Shown here piece after piece: positions 21,567 to 33,143 of a stretch of DNA of 64,000 nucleotides. The notes beneath the pieces were generated by a model. The model saw only the letters and a list, made by a program, of their open reading frames with translations. It was not told the DNA's origin and ran no database searches. The position numbers and the translations under genes are program-made. The number at the start of each line of letters is the position of its first letter. Position 1 is the stretch's first letter. Source of the stretch: Ligustrum vulgare (lineage: Eukaryota > Streptophyta > Magnoliopsida > Lamiales > Oleaceae); the NCBI GenBank assembly GCA_963555705.1, contig OY743186.1:37621241-37685240 (forward strand). Direction: 5' to 3'.

Positions 21567-23169
21567 CCAACCTTAAACTAGGAACTCGTCTCAACTAAAT
21601 CATTTTTTTGTTGCTGAATCGGATGCTTTGCTAAATCTCTCTATGTGGGCGTGGGGCGTTTTGACTATTGTCTATTAGGGGTTTTGAAAGTCTTGTGTTA
21701 ATTAAAATGTAAATGACTTTTAAAAATTTCAATGAAATCCTCTATTTATTAACTTCTAAATAGAAAATATAATCATAAAAAAGTCTTTATTTTTCCTTAT
21801 TAACCTCTAAGATTTTGGAAGACTTAAAAATTTTTTTTTTAAAATTGTAATGTTGTTTCTTCTGTATTTTTATTCATTATTTCATGTTATTTTTAGAAAT
21901 CTTAAACTTACGACTAAACAAATCATTATTTTGCTTCTCTTCAACTTGTTATTACATTTTTTTTTCTTTTTAATATTCTTTCTTTATATTTTGATTTTCT
22001 TATTTTTCTTTGTTTTCTTCAAATTTTTTTTTTTTATGAAAACAGATTCAACTAAAATTTTATAAGAATTTATAGAAAAATAATAATTAAGCAAAGTGAT
22101 TCTAGAATATTCTCTAAAAAGATTTTTATATCCAAAAATATTAATTAAAATTTAATCGAAATCTATAAAAAATTGTATATTAAAATTTTTTTATGAACGT
22201 AGTACAGTTTTTATGTTGATATCGAACATGTTCTCTCCCATTTTTTATCACAAATGTTTCTTTGTACTAAAACTATTTATCTCTCAAACCACTTTTTTAT
22301 TTCACTTGACTTACTACCAATTAATATTCACGTCATAGGAAAATAAATTTATTAATATCCAAGTTTTTCAATTGAAAAAATAAAAATCTGTAAAAACTTT
22401 TGAAAGTCTTTTAAATAAAAGTTTATAAAAGTCTTTGAAAGTTTATGAAAGTTCTTTAAATAAAAGTATACAAATTCATAAAGGTCTATAAAATTCAATG
22501 AAATACATTAAAGAAAGTCTTTACTCTTTCAAAATTTACTTTGAATAAACCTCCTCTAGTTTCTAATGGGTTGTTAGACTATGCCCCTTTTTGGTGGAGA
22601 TAAAAATGAGATTTTTAGTAAATTTTAATAAAAATTGATGAGATATATGGTTGAAAAGTTATGGTCGTACGAAATATATAATTGTGCGTTTGTCTAGGAG
22701 GGATTAAAAGGAAGAATCGATTTTTTTTGGCTACTGTGGTCCTGCTCATTTCTCTTGCTTTTTTTACTGTAATTGTGTGTTTCCAAAGAAAAATATCTAT
22801 TTTCTCAACCGAAAAATATCTATTTTAATGCTTTTCAACATGCAGTGGCTATTATTGACAAAAATATTAATATTTTAATCTTAAATCTATCAAAATAGCC
22901 CAAAAAAGTACTACCAAACTGGGACTGTGATTGATTGTTAACTTTCACTTGGATTAAAATTTTAATTTTAATTGATATTAAACAAAGAGCGTGGGTTGTT
23001 GACTATGATTATGTTTGGTAATGTGAAAAGTTTTGATTTTCTTAATTTTTTTGTGATTTTTTATAGATGTGTGGTTTAAAAATATTTAAAAAGTCAAAAA
23101 TTGTGAATTTAAATTGTTGAGATTGAGTTTAAAAAGTTGGGGCGAAATTTGTGTATTATCAAACAAGCT
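21567..23169. other. AT-rich spacer with decayed MITEs
   Basis: No gene seen. The plus ORF at 21850-22065 is a translation of T-rich low-complexity DNA. 22570-22960 and 22985-23165 contain blocks typical of local MITEs (AAAAGTCAAAAATTGTGAAT, GTTTGGTAATGTG...ATTATCAAAC). The second ends immediately before the TATA box of the next gene. Confidence 0.45.
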
Positions 23170-23170
23170 C

Positions 23171-23179
23171 TATATATAA
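23171..23179 (+). promoter_or_regulatory. TATA box of the proline-rich protein gene
   Basis: CTCTATATATAAG ends 52 bp upstream of the ATG at 23232, an ordinary spacing for a plant core promoter with a short leader. Confidence 0.55.
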
Positions 23180-23231
23180 GAACGTGTGGTGAGAGATTTT
23201 ACCATCGAGTTTGATTGTAGTCATATAAACA

Positions 23232-24554
23232 ATGGGAAGCCAACAGCCTCGTCCATCATGGTTTCGATTTCCTTTCATGTTTCGACCTGCAAGTCCAGCG
23301 CCTGTCCCTGCACCTGCATCACCAACCACACAACCATCGGCTCCTCGTGCACCACCTTCACCCCAGCCACAGCCAGCTTTGGTGAGACCTGCCCCACCAC
23401 CTGTTGCATCTCCTCCTCCTGCTGCTGCTGCTCCTGCAGCACCATACACACAACCATCGCCACCGGCTCCCCGTACACCACCTTCACCCCGGCCACTGCC
23501 AACTTGGGTGAGACCTGCCCCACCACCTGTTGCATCTCCTCCTCCCACTGTTGCTCCTGCACCAGTACCCTCTCCAGTGCCTTCCGTACCCAGGTTCCAA
23601 ACTGCAACTCCTGCATCAAGGTCCCCAGTTGCACCATCTACTGCTCCACCAAGATCACCAATTCCACCACCGCCAGCGCCAGCGCCTGTTGCATCTCCTC
23701 CTGCTGCTGTTGCAAAAATCTCTCCTACAACCCCAGCTCCACTGCCACCTTCTATATCTAGATCCCCAGTAACTGCATCTCCTCCACCACGGTCTACAGC
23801 TGCATCACCAACAAAATACCCAATTGTCAAAACTTCAGCTTCATTGCCACCCTCTCCTGCCCCAGAAGAATCACGAAAAACTTGGACAAATGTTCCATTC
23901 TCGTCTTCAGGACCTGCAACTCCCAAAACAAAAGAACAAGTTCCTTCCTCTTCAATGCGAACTCCTGTTCTGCAAAAATCTAAGCTACATTCCCCCACAC
24001 CTATCGCTAGAAATGCCTCTGCAACTGGATCACCTCCAGAAGCAGTCAAACTTTTGGAAAGAACCTCAGTCCAATCTACTCCAATCAAGCATGTATCTCG
24101 TCCTCCATCTCCTTCAATGCTCTCTCTACCTCAAACAAAAACAGCCACTGACCATGAACAAAAGATAACTGTTATTTCCAATGGAAAACGAGAACCAACA
24201 AAAGACAAACATTCCGAGTCTGAAGAGTACCGAATGAGGGTAATAAAACTTGCTGGCCAAAACAAAGGTGCTGCGATGGAATTGAGAGCCTCTGGTCCTC
24301 AAAGTCTTGACAAGAATGGAGAAATTAAAACTTGGAGAAATGTTGAGAAATCAAGCAGTGTGGAAGGAAAATCCGTGGAGGACAAAACTTGCGACGAAAT
24401 GTTTATGGAATCACCACAAATGACTGCATTCATGAACAGCAATGTCCAAGGAATAAACAACTCCATTTTCTACAATTGTTCTTCTACTCACAATGATCCT
24501 GGAATCCACCTCTACCTCTCAAGAAAGAATGATCAACGGCGTGAATGGGATTAA
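23232..24554 (+). CDS. Proline-rich protein, single exon, 440 residues
   Basis: An intact uninterrupted gene. Residues 1-230 are dominated by P, A, S and T (PAPPPVASPPP, PRSPIPPPPAPAP) and include two tandem copies of a segment of about 40 residues (DNA about 23336-23435 and 23453-23550). Residues 230-330 are serine/lysine-rich. The C-terminus is different and looks conserved: EEYRMRVIKLAGQNKGAAM, then a block near the end with NVQGINNSIFYN and HNDPGIHLYLSRK. The N-terminus MGSQQPRPSWFRFPF is no signal peptide and no membrane helix is visible, so despite extensin-like composition it is probably intracellular. I recall plant proteins annotated as proline-rich or mucin-like with a similar ending but cannot give a function. 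Minus frames over it (23159-24088) are glycine-rich shadows. Confidence 0.8.
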   Translation: MGSQQPRPSWFRFPFMFRPASPAPVPAPASPTTQPSAPRAPPSPQPQPALVRPAPPPVASPPPAAAAPAAPYTQPSPPAPRTPPSPRPLPTWVRPAPPPVASPPPTVAPAPVPSPVPSVPRFQTATPASRSPVAPSTAPPRSPIPPPPAPAPVASPPAAVAKISPTTPAPLPPSISRSPVTASPPPRSTAASPTKYPIVKTSASLPPSPAPEESRKTWTNVPFSSSGPATPKTKEQVPSSSMRTPVLQKSKLHSPTPIARNASATGSPPEAVKLLERTSVQSTPIKHVSRPPSPSMLSLPQTKTATDHEQKITVISNGKREPTKDKHSESEEYRMRVIKLAGQNKGAAMELRASGPQSLDKNGEIKTWRNVEKSSSVEGKSVEDKTCDEMFMESPQMTAFMNSNVQGINNSIFYNCSSTHNDPGIHLYLSRKNDQRREWD

Positions 24555-25494
24555 CCTCAAGGACCGGCTTGACTAATAAACTGAATCGGCATCTCTTCCC
24601 TTTTTGGGTTTCATTTGTCACAGCATTATATCATGGAATAAACTAGTAGTAATATATTGAGTGATAGAAAATGAGAAGAAAGAAAGGCTATGGACTCTGA
24701 TTCTCCCACTTTCAATGGATAGAAACTGGAAGGTCTACATCCTAACTGTTCTTGTCTTAGATGAATATATCATATATGCCCAATCCTAGAGAATGAATAA
24801 ATTTTCCATGTTATTCAGCAGTAGTGAATCAATGGTACTAGTTTCAGAGTGAAAAGCTATTTGGATATGTATCTACAGTCTAGTTCTATTATAAATTTGA
24901 AGATGTCCATTGTCCCACTGTATTATTTTGAATATAATGGCTTAATAGCCTAGCAAATATAATTGTAACAGCTACCAAGTTTTTTTTTTTTTAAATACAT
25001 TGATGAATGAATATTACAAATTATTATTTGAAGTTTCTTCTGAAGGTCAATTTTGTTGTCTCTAACTTTATCAATAATAAAATCATAATAAATTACATCT
25101 TGGAGGAAATATGAGACGCCCATATTCCATTTTTCCCATTGCAGTTATTTCCTTTTATTAGACCCAAATATAGTATATATGCTGAGGCAATTGTCTACAA
25201 TATAAAATTAAATTAAAGATATCAGAATCTTACAGGTACATTGTTCCATTTAAAGACAAACTTAGTTACTAAATTTTTATATTCTTCGTTGCAGTTCAAA
25301 AATATGCATACCGACGTTAAATTTATAGGCAAATTAATTGCATCACACACCCAAATATCTTAGTTTACAATTTTTTTTTTATTTTTTTAACGGAAAAGTT
25401 TGCTATTACTTATTTCTTACATTTTCATTACTCATATGAATGCCAAAAGAGTGAAAGGTACAATGTCCAAGTTAGTTCCACATTTAACAAAAAA

Positions 25495-25620
25495 CCTCCG
25501 TTTGGTAACACTGTTTGTTTTATAAATTTGTTTATTTATGATTTTAATGTAAAAAGTAATTGTCGAAATTTGGAGAGATAAAATGTGTGTGGTTAAAAAG
25601 TTGTTTGGGAAATTGGTGGT
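25495..25620. mobile_element. MITE, GTTTGGTAACACTG family
   Basis: Contains the family blocks TTTATAAATTTGTTTATTTAT, GGAGAGATAAAATGTGTG and GGTTAAAAAGTTG, shared with copies near 50510, 52480, 52905, 53850 and 55430. Ends are approximate. Confidence 0.5.
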
Positions 25621-26782
25621 GATTGAATGGCTATTAAATAAATCTTGGTGATGGACCTAAGGAGAGGCCATTTCCGCAAGCATCGGATTGCTTCTTTCGA
25701 AGACAATGGAAAAGCATGGCGACGCCCCTCCCACCAAGTGGTCATGATGTCTTCCGAGGCCCCATATGATGGTGAGGGAAGCTCCTCTTTTGATGTCTTC
25801 CTAGGCCCCATAGCCAGGCGCAAAAGAAGTAGAGGAGTTGCAATGTTGACACGAAGGGAGGGACTAGAAATGTGGCGTATGGTATCTAGCATTAGATGCA
25901 TCATGGGAAGAGAGAACCTTTCTATAGGTCTGCGATAGCTAGCAATAGGACGCCTAAGACTAGACTGGTAAGTCCTCAAGATCGCTCCACGTGTCGACCA
26001 TAAGAGGGGGCTCTCTCAACTCGATCTTTACCTATAAATAGACAAGGAGATATCCCATTCAAGGGTAATGCTAATTAACTTGAGCAAACTTTACTTGCTC
26101 TCTATAATTATAACCAAACTTATGTTAATAATCTGCCTTTGTTTGTGTCAAATAATATACGTCAGGTGGAGAAGGAGTGGGGTATATTTGCCAACGCTAC
26201 CCATATGCGTTGGTTGTCCACCAAGTTGTTCATGTTCATGTAGCATGATTGTGTTTGTTCAGCACTGGGTCCTACCCAGATTTACAACCTCAAAAAAATG
26301 TAATCGATAGTCAGAACTACAAACCAACAAGAAAAGGAGATCAACAAAATACCCATGAGAAATCAATTTCGAGGCAGGTATTTCCATCGTTGAATGATCT
26401 GGACATGTAAACTGCAACTACAAGCTTACGTTCAGCATCAGCTCGGATTCAGTAGCTTCTGAGTTATAAATTTTCTTGGAAATTTTATTGATTTTGGACG
26501 GATATGATATGAACAGAGTAATTTTCTTGGAGTGATGGGAAGAAGGAAGTGCAGCGAATGTGGAATTTGAAACAAATCATCGTTATCATAAAGCATGTGA
26601 TTCTGTCAATGGCCATGACAATTGTTGGATTGCAACTCTGAGATAGTGAGAAAAAAAATGGATTTTGTTACGTGAATGTTTATCATGTATTTGGCTGCTT
26701 TAAAAATGATAAAGGGACCTTCTTGAGCATATGCTAAAGCTAGTATCAAGATAAAGGGATATTGACACAAATAGCACAAAAT

Positions 26783-26801
26783 GGGGGGGGGGGGGGGGGG
26801 G
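26783..26801 (+). repeat. Homopolymer of 19 G
   Basis: Nineteen consecutive G between AAAAT and ACAAAAC. Such runs are rare in AT-rich plant spacer and prone to sequencing error, so length is uncertain. Confidence 0.8.
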
Positions 26802-27506
26802 ACAAAACAATTTTGTAGCATCAACTTTTGACTTTTGTGAGTCGAAGGTACTAAATAGTAAATACTAAGGGAATAGTCAAAAGCTTCTTTTGATTCTTTG
26901 ATAGTTCTTTTTTTATCGGATTAGGAATCGCTTTTAAAAATTAGTTTATGAATAAAAATTAAGGTAACTTTCAGGAAGCTCTTCAACGTGAAGCAAAAGC
27001 TCAAGTAAAAGTCGTGTAAAACGAGCCCCAAGCCTCCTTTGAAAATTTTATAAATTATTTATGAAGAGAAATAATAGTGGATTCCACAAAATATCTATTA
27101 ATTTTTAGTTTAAATAAATATTTTACTTGGATTGGATTTATAAATAATTTAAAATTCAATGTAAAAATAGAGGCTAAAACAAAACAAATCCTCATTTGAG
27201 TTGGAAATATTGGATCGGTTTGACATGACTTTTGATAAGTCAAAATGAGCTTTATAGACTCACGAGCTATTTTTGGACTCGTATGACTTCTGTTATAATT
27301 TATTTATTATTATTATTTATTTTTTTTATTAGAAGATATTTTAGAGAAAATTTGTTCAACATGACTCATCTAAAAAAATCTTCGAGAAGAGAATTTATGA
27401 ATAACGATAAGTCATCCTCGTTTCTAAAGTTCACTTCCAAGTTCCATCACATATTCGCATTGGGACATAATGCACACACTTCATAGTTGAACTATTTGAT
27501 ACTATA

Positions 27507-30091
27507 TGTAACACCCCAAGTTTAAGATCTAAAACCTAGGCGTGTTAACTTCCATTCACATTAAATGCGGAAATAATCGTTTAAAACATTTAAACTTTTC
27601 ATTTACTATTATAAAAATTTTACAAAAATTTCGACAGAGTCTCCTCTGTAAATTGGACATAGCCAACCTGTAGAGGGACATCAAAACCATTTTTAAAATA
27701 CACATCGCAACTCATTCAATCCAAAACATCATACAAACCATTACAATAAGTCCCAAACTCCTCAACAATATAATTTCAAGTAAATAAACTTTAGCAAATG
27801 AAATAAGAGGTAATTTAACCTCAATAATACATGAATTAAAGAATAATAATGAGAAATTGAAATAAATTCTACTTTAACTTTATTTTAAAAGAGTTGATGC
27901 GGGTATAGCCTGAGTCAGCTGCGGAGTGCTCTCCTCGGATCACCTAACTTTCATCACCTGAAATGTTGAGGAGGGATTGGGGTGAGCTAAAGCTCAGTAA
28001 GTAAACTGTATGCATGAATGCATGCTTATGACATGAATGCTTTTCAAAAATTCCATGTATGTATCCCCATTTACTTTACTTTCCAGAACTTTCAAACTTT
28101 TCGAACTTTCACTTAACATTTCAAAACTTCACTTCATTTCATCGTGAGCTCACTTGATGTAACTTCTAGTCAATCAGAATACAGTGGGCAATTACTTATT
28201 TGGAACCAGATTAACATGCGCATTTCCACCGCAAAGCGGTTTAACATTCACTTTCCCACCGCGAAGCGGTGTAACATTCACTTTCCCACCGCAAAGCGGT
28301 TCATTACATTCGGGTACGCCGGTCCCCCGCGCCCCATTTCCCACTCGCATCTTTCATGAACTAGAAGCACACCCATTCATTCTTTAAAAACTTGGGATAC
28401 ATAACTTTTGAACAAACTTGCACTTTGACACATTTCTTTCATTTAAAACATTTGACTTCCAAATTTCGATGTCAATGCATGCTTGATGATGCAATGACAT
28501 GATAATGTGCATGCTTAAACATTCTTCTCAATAACATATGCTTTCATAATGTAAATGCAATTCATCAAAGCAAGTAAGTTGCACGACAGTCATTTACACA
28601 TAACTTTCACATTTACATTCAACTTCTATGAAAATAGGGGGAAGTTTACTTACTTGCAGTCCTTAGAAATTTACCGTTTCTGAATTTGCAAGTGGAAGAG
28701 TCTCGGATGCCCGTGACGTCAATGTACCAAAATCCCTAATTATTCACATTCGTCAATAAATATGACTTTTAGTTGACAATTAAATTCGTTATTCATTTTA
28801 ATACTCAATCAAACATTAACTGAAATTAAAACTTCAATTTAACTCACATGTGATCTTATATCGAGACTAGAGCACATAAAACTAAAGAATTTCCTTTCAT
28901 ACTTTCAAATTCCCAAAACATATACTTTCATGTGACTCATAATATAACAAACACATTTAACACCACATATAATATCATATTCGAAGTAACACATTAAGTT
29001 CGAGGAAATTTTGAAATCTCACTTATCAATCCCACAAATCAAAGCCAAGCATTACTTATCAAAAATGATCTTGAACTAAAATTTATAACTTCGAAATTAG
29101 ACTATAATCAGATCTGAAATTATACAAAATATGCACACCTAATATTACATACTTCAATTTCAACAGTACAATTCGAAATTTGACAAAAACCTAAATCTGA
29201 AAAACTTGAAAACGTCACATATTTACACACACACTACTATCATAAGATTCCCAATTTCAAATCAACATTTAACATGTGAAATTCAATTTAAAAGTTCTGA
29301 ATCGAAAATCATATATGCATACATATCAAAATCTGCAATTTCCATATGTAAATGCATATACATACTGATATATACATACATATATGTACAAAAATCAATA
29401 AATATATACATCTTTATCCCCAAATGTGTGTCTGCGTGAAATGTGGTGTGCGGGTTCACGTTTGTGGCCGCTCGATGGTGCGGGCTGGGAAAGAGGGAAG
29501 AGAGACGGCAAGGAGGTGACTTACCGTGGTGGTGACCGGTGATGGGCGTTGCTCGCGCCAGCGATAGTCGACCAGAAGTGGAAGAGAGAAGGGCCGAGAG
29601 AGGAGAGTCGAGACAGATAGAGAGCAGAGACAAGAGAGAGCGAGAGGCGAGACACAGAGAGCGAGAGAGCGGGTGTGGGGGATGAGGGTTAGGTTAGGTT
29701 TAGGATTTTAAATGTAAAACTTGTTAATTGCAATTCAGTCCTTCGACTCTCATAAATAGGTAATTTAAGTTCCGCATCCCTCAAATAAAATTCAAAGTGC
29801 CACTAAACTTTCCCCAATTCCCATTTAACATAATTTAGGCCACTTTCAACTTAATTAAATAGAAAATAACAAGATTAATAAATCACGTTAATAATCACAC
29901 ATAAAATTGCACATAGACAAGTTATGAACTTTCTATTTGGTACATTGATCATGACGGCGTCCAAGTCCTTCCACTGCAAAATAATTCCAATTATAAACAT
30001 TAAAGATTATAAAAATCATAATTTATAATAATATTCATCACAGTATTACGCGAAATTTAAAATTGTACGAGAAATGAAAAGTGGTCTTACA
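27507..30091 (-). repeat. 3' LTR of a second chromovirus (2.58 kb)
   Basis: On the minus strand it starts TGTAAGACCACTTTTC at 30091 and ends GGGGTGTTACA at 27507. It is preceded (minus sense) by the polypurine tract TTTTAGGGGGTAAGG and by the end of pol, the classic Del/Tekay order. It contains three 30-bp units with perfect palindromes (28211-28300) and a GA-rich patch (29580-29680) resembling the one in the LTR at 999-4068. The frame at 29283-29633 lies in LTR DNA and is not called. Confidence 0.8.
28211..28300. repeat. Three 30-bp tandem units each with palindrome ACCGCaaaGCGGT
   Basis: Palindromes lie at 28228-28240, 28258-28270 and 28288-28300; the middle one has a G in the loop. Units are otherwise TTAACATTCACTTTCC-like. 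The array is within the chromovirus LTR. Confidence 0.88.
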
Positions 30092-30096
30092 ATTCC

Positions 30097-30720
30097 TTAC
30101 CCCCTAAAAGAAATTTCGTCCTCGAAATTAAACTTTACCAAAACTTGTGGATACTTAGTACGCATTTCCTCTTCGCGTTCCCAAGTAGCCCCTTCAACTG
30201 CATGATTCCTCCAAAGAACCTTAACTAATGTAATCTTCTTCCTTCTAAGTTTCTTGCCTGCTCTCATTAGGATTGTCACAGGTGATTCTTCATAAGTCAG
30301 ATCCTCTCATCCTCACAAAGATCCAATGACTCATAACTGAGTCTATGAGAGGGATTCAAAATACACTTCCTCAACATTGATACATGAAAAACATTGTGCA
30401 CTCCCGATATTGCTGATGGCAATGCAACCTGATGAGTCAAGTCACCTACCCATTCAATTATCTCAAAGGGACCAACAAATCGCGGACTTAACTTTCCTTT
30501 CTTCCCGAATCTCATAACTCATTTCATTGGAGCTACCTTCAAAAAGATCATATCGCCTGCGGCGAATTCCAAAGATTTCATTCTTTTGTCCGCATAGCTT
30601 TTCTGTCTACTCTGTGCAATTTTCATCCGCTGACGAATCTTTCCAGCAACTACTGTTGTACTATTTCTGGACCCAATAATTTTCTTTCTCCTAACTCACC
30701 CTCGTAAATGTCAATCCACA
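30097..30720 (-). pseudogene. pol: Chromovirus pol 3' end: integrase C-terminus and chromodomain
   Basis: On the minus strand the translation gives the integrase tail (GKLSPRFVGPFEI, VFHVSMLRKC) from 30515 to 30297 and then a chromodomain (KVLWRNHAVEGATWE) from about 30280 to 30097, ending just before the polypurine tract. Upstream, to about 30700, AQSRQKSYADKR and FLKVAPMK are readable. Lesions: a TGA between the two integrase blocks near 30520, a frameshift near 30290, and more frame changes near 30640-30670. Left of the LTR-proximal part nothing coding remains, so the rest of this element is gone or unrecognisable. Confidence 0.85.
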
Positions 30721-31686
30721 CTTTCTATCGTATAGTACTCAATACGGATCAAAGTTTGATAGTTCTTGTTGTAAGAGACCATCAACCGACGTTATCCCAC
30801 TTATGAATCCATTCACTAACTTTCCATTTCCAGCCTTTCACAGGATCTATTCAATCGTCTAAACCTTAATATATATATTGATTGATCACATTCTTAAAAC
30901 TAAAATCAAGATTGACCAAATTAAAACTTTATAATCCACAATTAGTGAAACTTGACGTCCATACCAAAATATACAGTAGAAATACTAAAACTTTGACAAA
31001 ATCTTTCTGAAAAAATTTACAAACGAAATCATTTCTGAACATGCTGACATTTCTTTTAAAATCAAAGGATCAACTTAAATCCTGTAATCCATACTTATTT
31101 ATTGTAATCAAGTATTCAGCATCATACACTCATCTTAAAACTAAAGCCAAGGTACTAACTTAAAAATCCATGCTTTCGAAATCATCATAACAACAATACT
31201 CTAACCAAGTATTTCATAAATAAATCATTGACCTCACCAATGAATAAAACTTTTGTGATTCATATAAAATTCCTCATCAAGTTTACTTAACCCAAAGATA
31301 CAATCTCATTATAAGTAAAAGTCACACAGCTGACCTCAATTAATCATATCAATCTCTCTAAGATTACAACATAATAACCATCATATCCTTCACACAAACC
31401 TTTTATGTCAATATACTCACTAAGATTTTATATCGATCTCTCAAACTCAATAAATCTTGAACTCTGCCATTGTCACTCTTTCTGCCCACTACTCCATAAT
31501 AAATAATCATTGTGAAGTCTTATTCTCATTTTCCACAAATCCTATCCACAAGGACAATTGCCTAAAATTTCATTTCTTATTTTTGAATCAAGATACCATC
31601 AATAATAATCTCCACAATTTCATGGTATGTACTATCATAAACTTTCCTCCGATCAGATGCATTACTTCTGCAATACTTGTACAATC
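30721..31686. other. AT-rich stretch between chromovirus remnant and copia element
   Basis: No coding similarity seen on either strand. It may be decayed chromovirus interior or host spacer. It meets the copia element at a truncated 31-bp LTR end. Confidence 0.35.
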
Positions 31687-31717
31687 TTGGCTAATAAGTG
31701 AAGTAGCAACTTCTACA
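31687..31717 (-). repeat. 31-bp remnant of the copia 3' LTR
   Basis: Identical over 31 bp to the outer end of the 5' LTR (41440-41470), beginning TGTAGAAGTTGC on the minus strand. It is preceded on that strand by the purine-rich AAGGTGGAGAA, a fitting polypurine tract. Left of 31687 the similarity stops abruptly. Confidence 0.75.
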
Positions 31718-31856
31718 TTCTCCACCTTGCTACGAACTTGAGTGCACCATTAGTGGATTTGAGCAACCAATTCAATTACATCTTGCTCATAAGTAACTGT
31801 AAAAAGAAAAACAAAGTATTAGTTTCAAAAATTAAACATGGACCGAATATTGATTC

Positions 31857-32313
31857 TTAAGAATCAATGTTCAGCATTTTCATGCAATCCTTAAATCTAT
31901 TAATGGGTAACACCTTTGTTCCCATATCCGAAGGATTTAAAAGTGTTGGTATCTTTTCAATTTTAACCATTCCATTTTCAACCATGTCCCTTATGAAATG
32001 ATATTTAATATCTACATGCTTAGTCCTATCATGAAACATGAGATTCTTACTAAGATGAATGGCACTCTGATTATCAGAAAATAGAAGTACATTATTATCA
32101 ATAAAGTTCAATTCATGCAATAAACCCCTCACCCAAAGCCCCTCCTTTAATGCTTCATATGCAGCAATATATTCAGTCTCAGTGGATGATAGTGCAACTA
32201 CCCTTTGTAACTGGGATTTCCAACTAATGCATGAATTACATAAAGTAAAAACATATGATGACGTACTTCTCCTTTTATCTAAATCACCCGCAAAATCAGA
32301 GTCACAATACCCT
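31857..32313 (-). pseudogene. pol: Copia pol 3' part: RNase H
   Basis: Minus frame with the copia RNase H landmarks YCDSDFAGDLDKRRSTS, SSTETEYIAAYEA, LFSDNQSAIHLSKN and KHVDIKYHFIRD, ending in a stop at 31857. It is the downstream part of the gag-pol frame that ends at 36740; the two were parted by the MULE at 32324-36729, and the 10-bp duplication lies at each side. Confidence 0.92.
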
Positions 32314-32323
32314 TTTAAGATTA
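32314..32323. repeat. Left 10-bp target duplication of the MULE
   Basis: TTTAAGATTA here and at 36730-36739, immediately outside the inverted repeats. Mutator-like elements usually make 8-11 bp duplications. Confidence 0.92.
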
Positions 32324-32809
32324 CAATTCTGATCACATGCCCCCAGTTGGTGAAATATACCCTGCCCACATCCTAGCTGGCAATCAAGAATTCAAAAGTT
32401 GATGGGCCCCACCTCTTACCTTTACTCAAGCACCGAAATCTGTACAAAATAAATCAGAATTCTTACGTTCTCAACCTAATTTCCTATGCTCCAGCTCCCA
32501 TCTCTCGCCTCAGCGTCTTTCGTCTCTGACCCTCTGTACCGGCGGCAATACTCCGGCGAAGGTGAGAAATTTCGCCCCACCCGCACTCGTTTTCCCTTTA
32601 AACCTCGGTGCCTGACTTAATTTTTTAGTTTTCAGCTTGGTCGCCACTGCAGCAGCTAATTCCACCTGCAGCAGCACGTTTCCGGCAGCAACCCGTCCGG
32701 CGAAGGTATCTTCTTTGAACTCCCCATCACTCCACGGCGTAAATGAGCTGTTTCATTTCCTGCATTTCAAGTCTTTTTCTCGCACTGTGGTCTGCCTAAT
32801 TTCGCTGCC
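32324..32809 (+). repeat. Left terminal inverted repeat of the MULE (486 bp)
   Basis: Starts CAATTCTGATCACATGCCCC and runs to CGCTGCC. Its reverse complement is at 36244-36729, with only a few differences seen (near 32491 and 32515). GC-rich inner parts (CCGGCGGCAATACTCCGGCG) are conserved in both. Confidence 0.93.
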
Positions 32810-32830
32810 CTAATTTCGCACCGAAGCCAA

Positions 32831-32903
32831 GCATCTTTCATACATTCTCACCAAGGCATCTTTCATACATTCTCACCAAGGCATCTTTCATACATTCTCA
32901 CCA
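32831..32903. repeat. Three 25-bp tandem units inside the MULE
   Basis: GCATCTTTCATACATTCTCA followed by CCAAG at 32831 and 32856, and a third unit to 32903. They lie just inside the left repeat, in the presumed leader of the GRF gene. Confidence 0.9.
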
Positions 32904-33143
32904 TTTTGAATATAATATAATTTCTCTCATTGTCATGGAATGTGAAAATTACTGAGGATTGGTTAAAGTTTTTCGAAAATGTGTTTCCGATTATTCCCTA
33001 CTGATTTGAGAATGTAGGAGAATGGGCCATCTTCAATGTCAGGCTTCATAAATATGCATCTGCAGTGTTTTTTTTCCCCCACTTGTTTCGGTTTAATTAA
33101 GCTTGATTCTAGTTCATATACCTGTACAAGGAAGGGGAGGATA

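Larger units (their letters stand above)
24555..27506. other. Intergenic spacer after the proline-rich gene
   Basis: Probable 3' untranslated sequence runs to about 24980. 25495-25620 is a copy of the local GTTTGGTAACACTG MITE family. 25640-26200 is more GC-rich, with a TATA-like CCTATAAATAG at 26032, and may be a fragment of an LTR; the ORFs at 25593-25979 show no recognisable domain. 26783-26801 is a run of 19 G. Confidence 0.45.

Noticed and set aside
23159..24088. Minus ORF of 309 codons, very glycine-rich.
   Set aside because: It is the reverse complement of the proline codons of the plus gene; proline-rich frames always give such shadows.
25593..25979. Overlapping plus and minus ORFs near 25.6-26.0 kb.
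   Set aside because: Neither gives a recognisable domain; the region looks like an LTR fragment with a TATA-like site at 26032.
28211..28300. Regular palindromic repeats resembling a CRISPR array.
   Set aside because: Only three 30-bp units with no distinct spacers, in a plant retrotransposon LTR; no cas genes.
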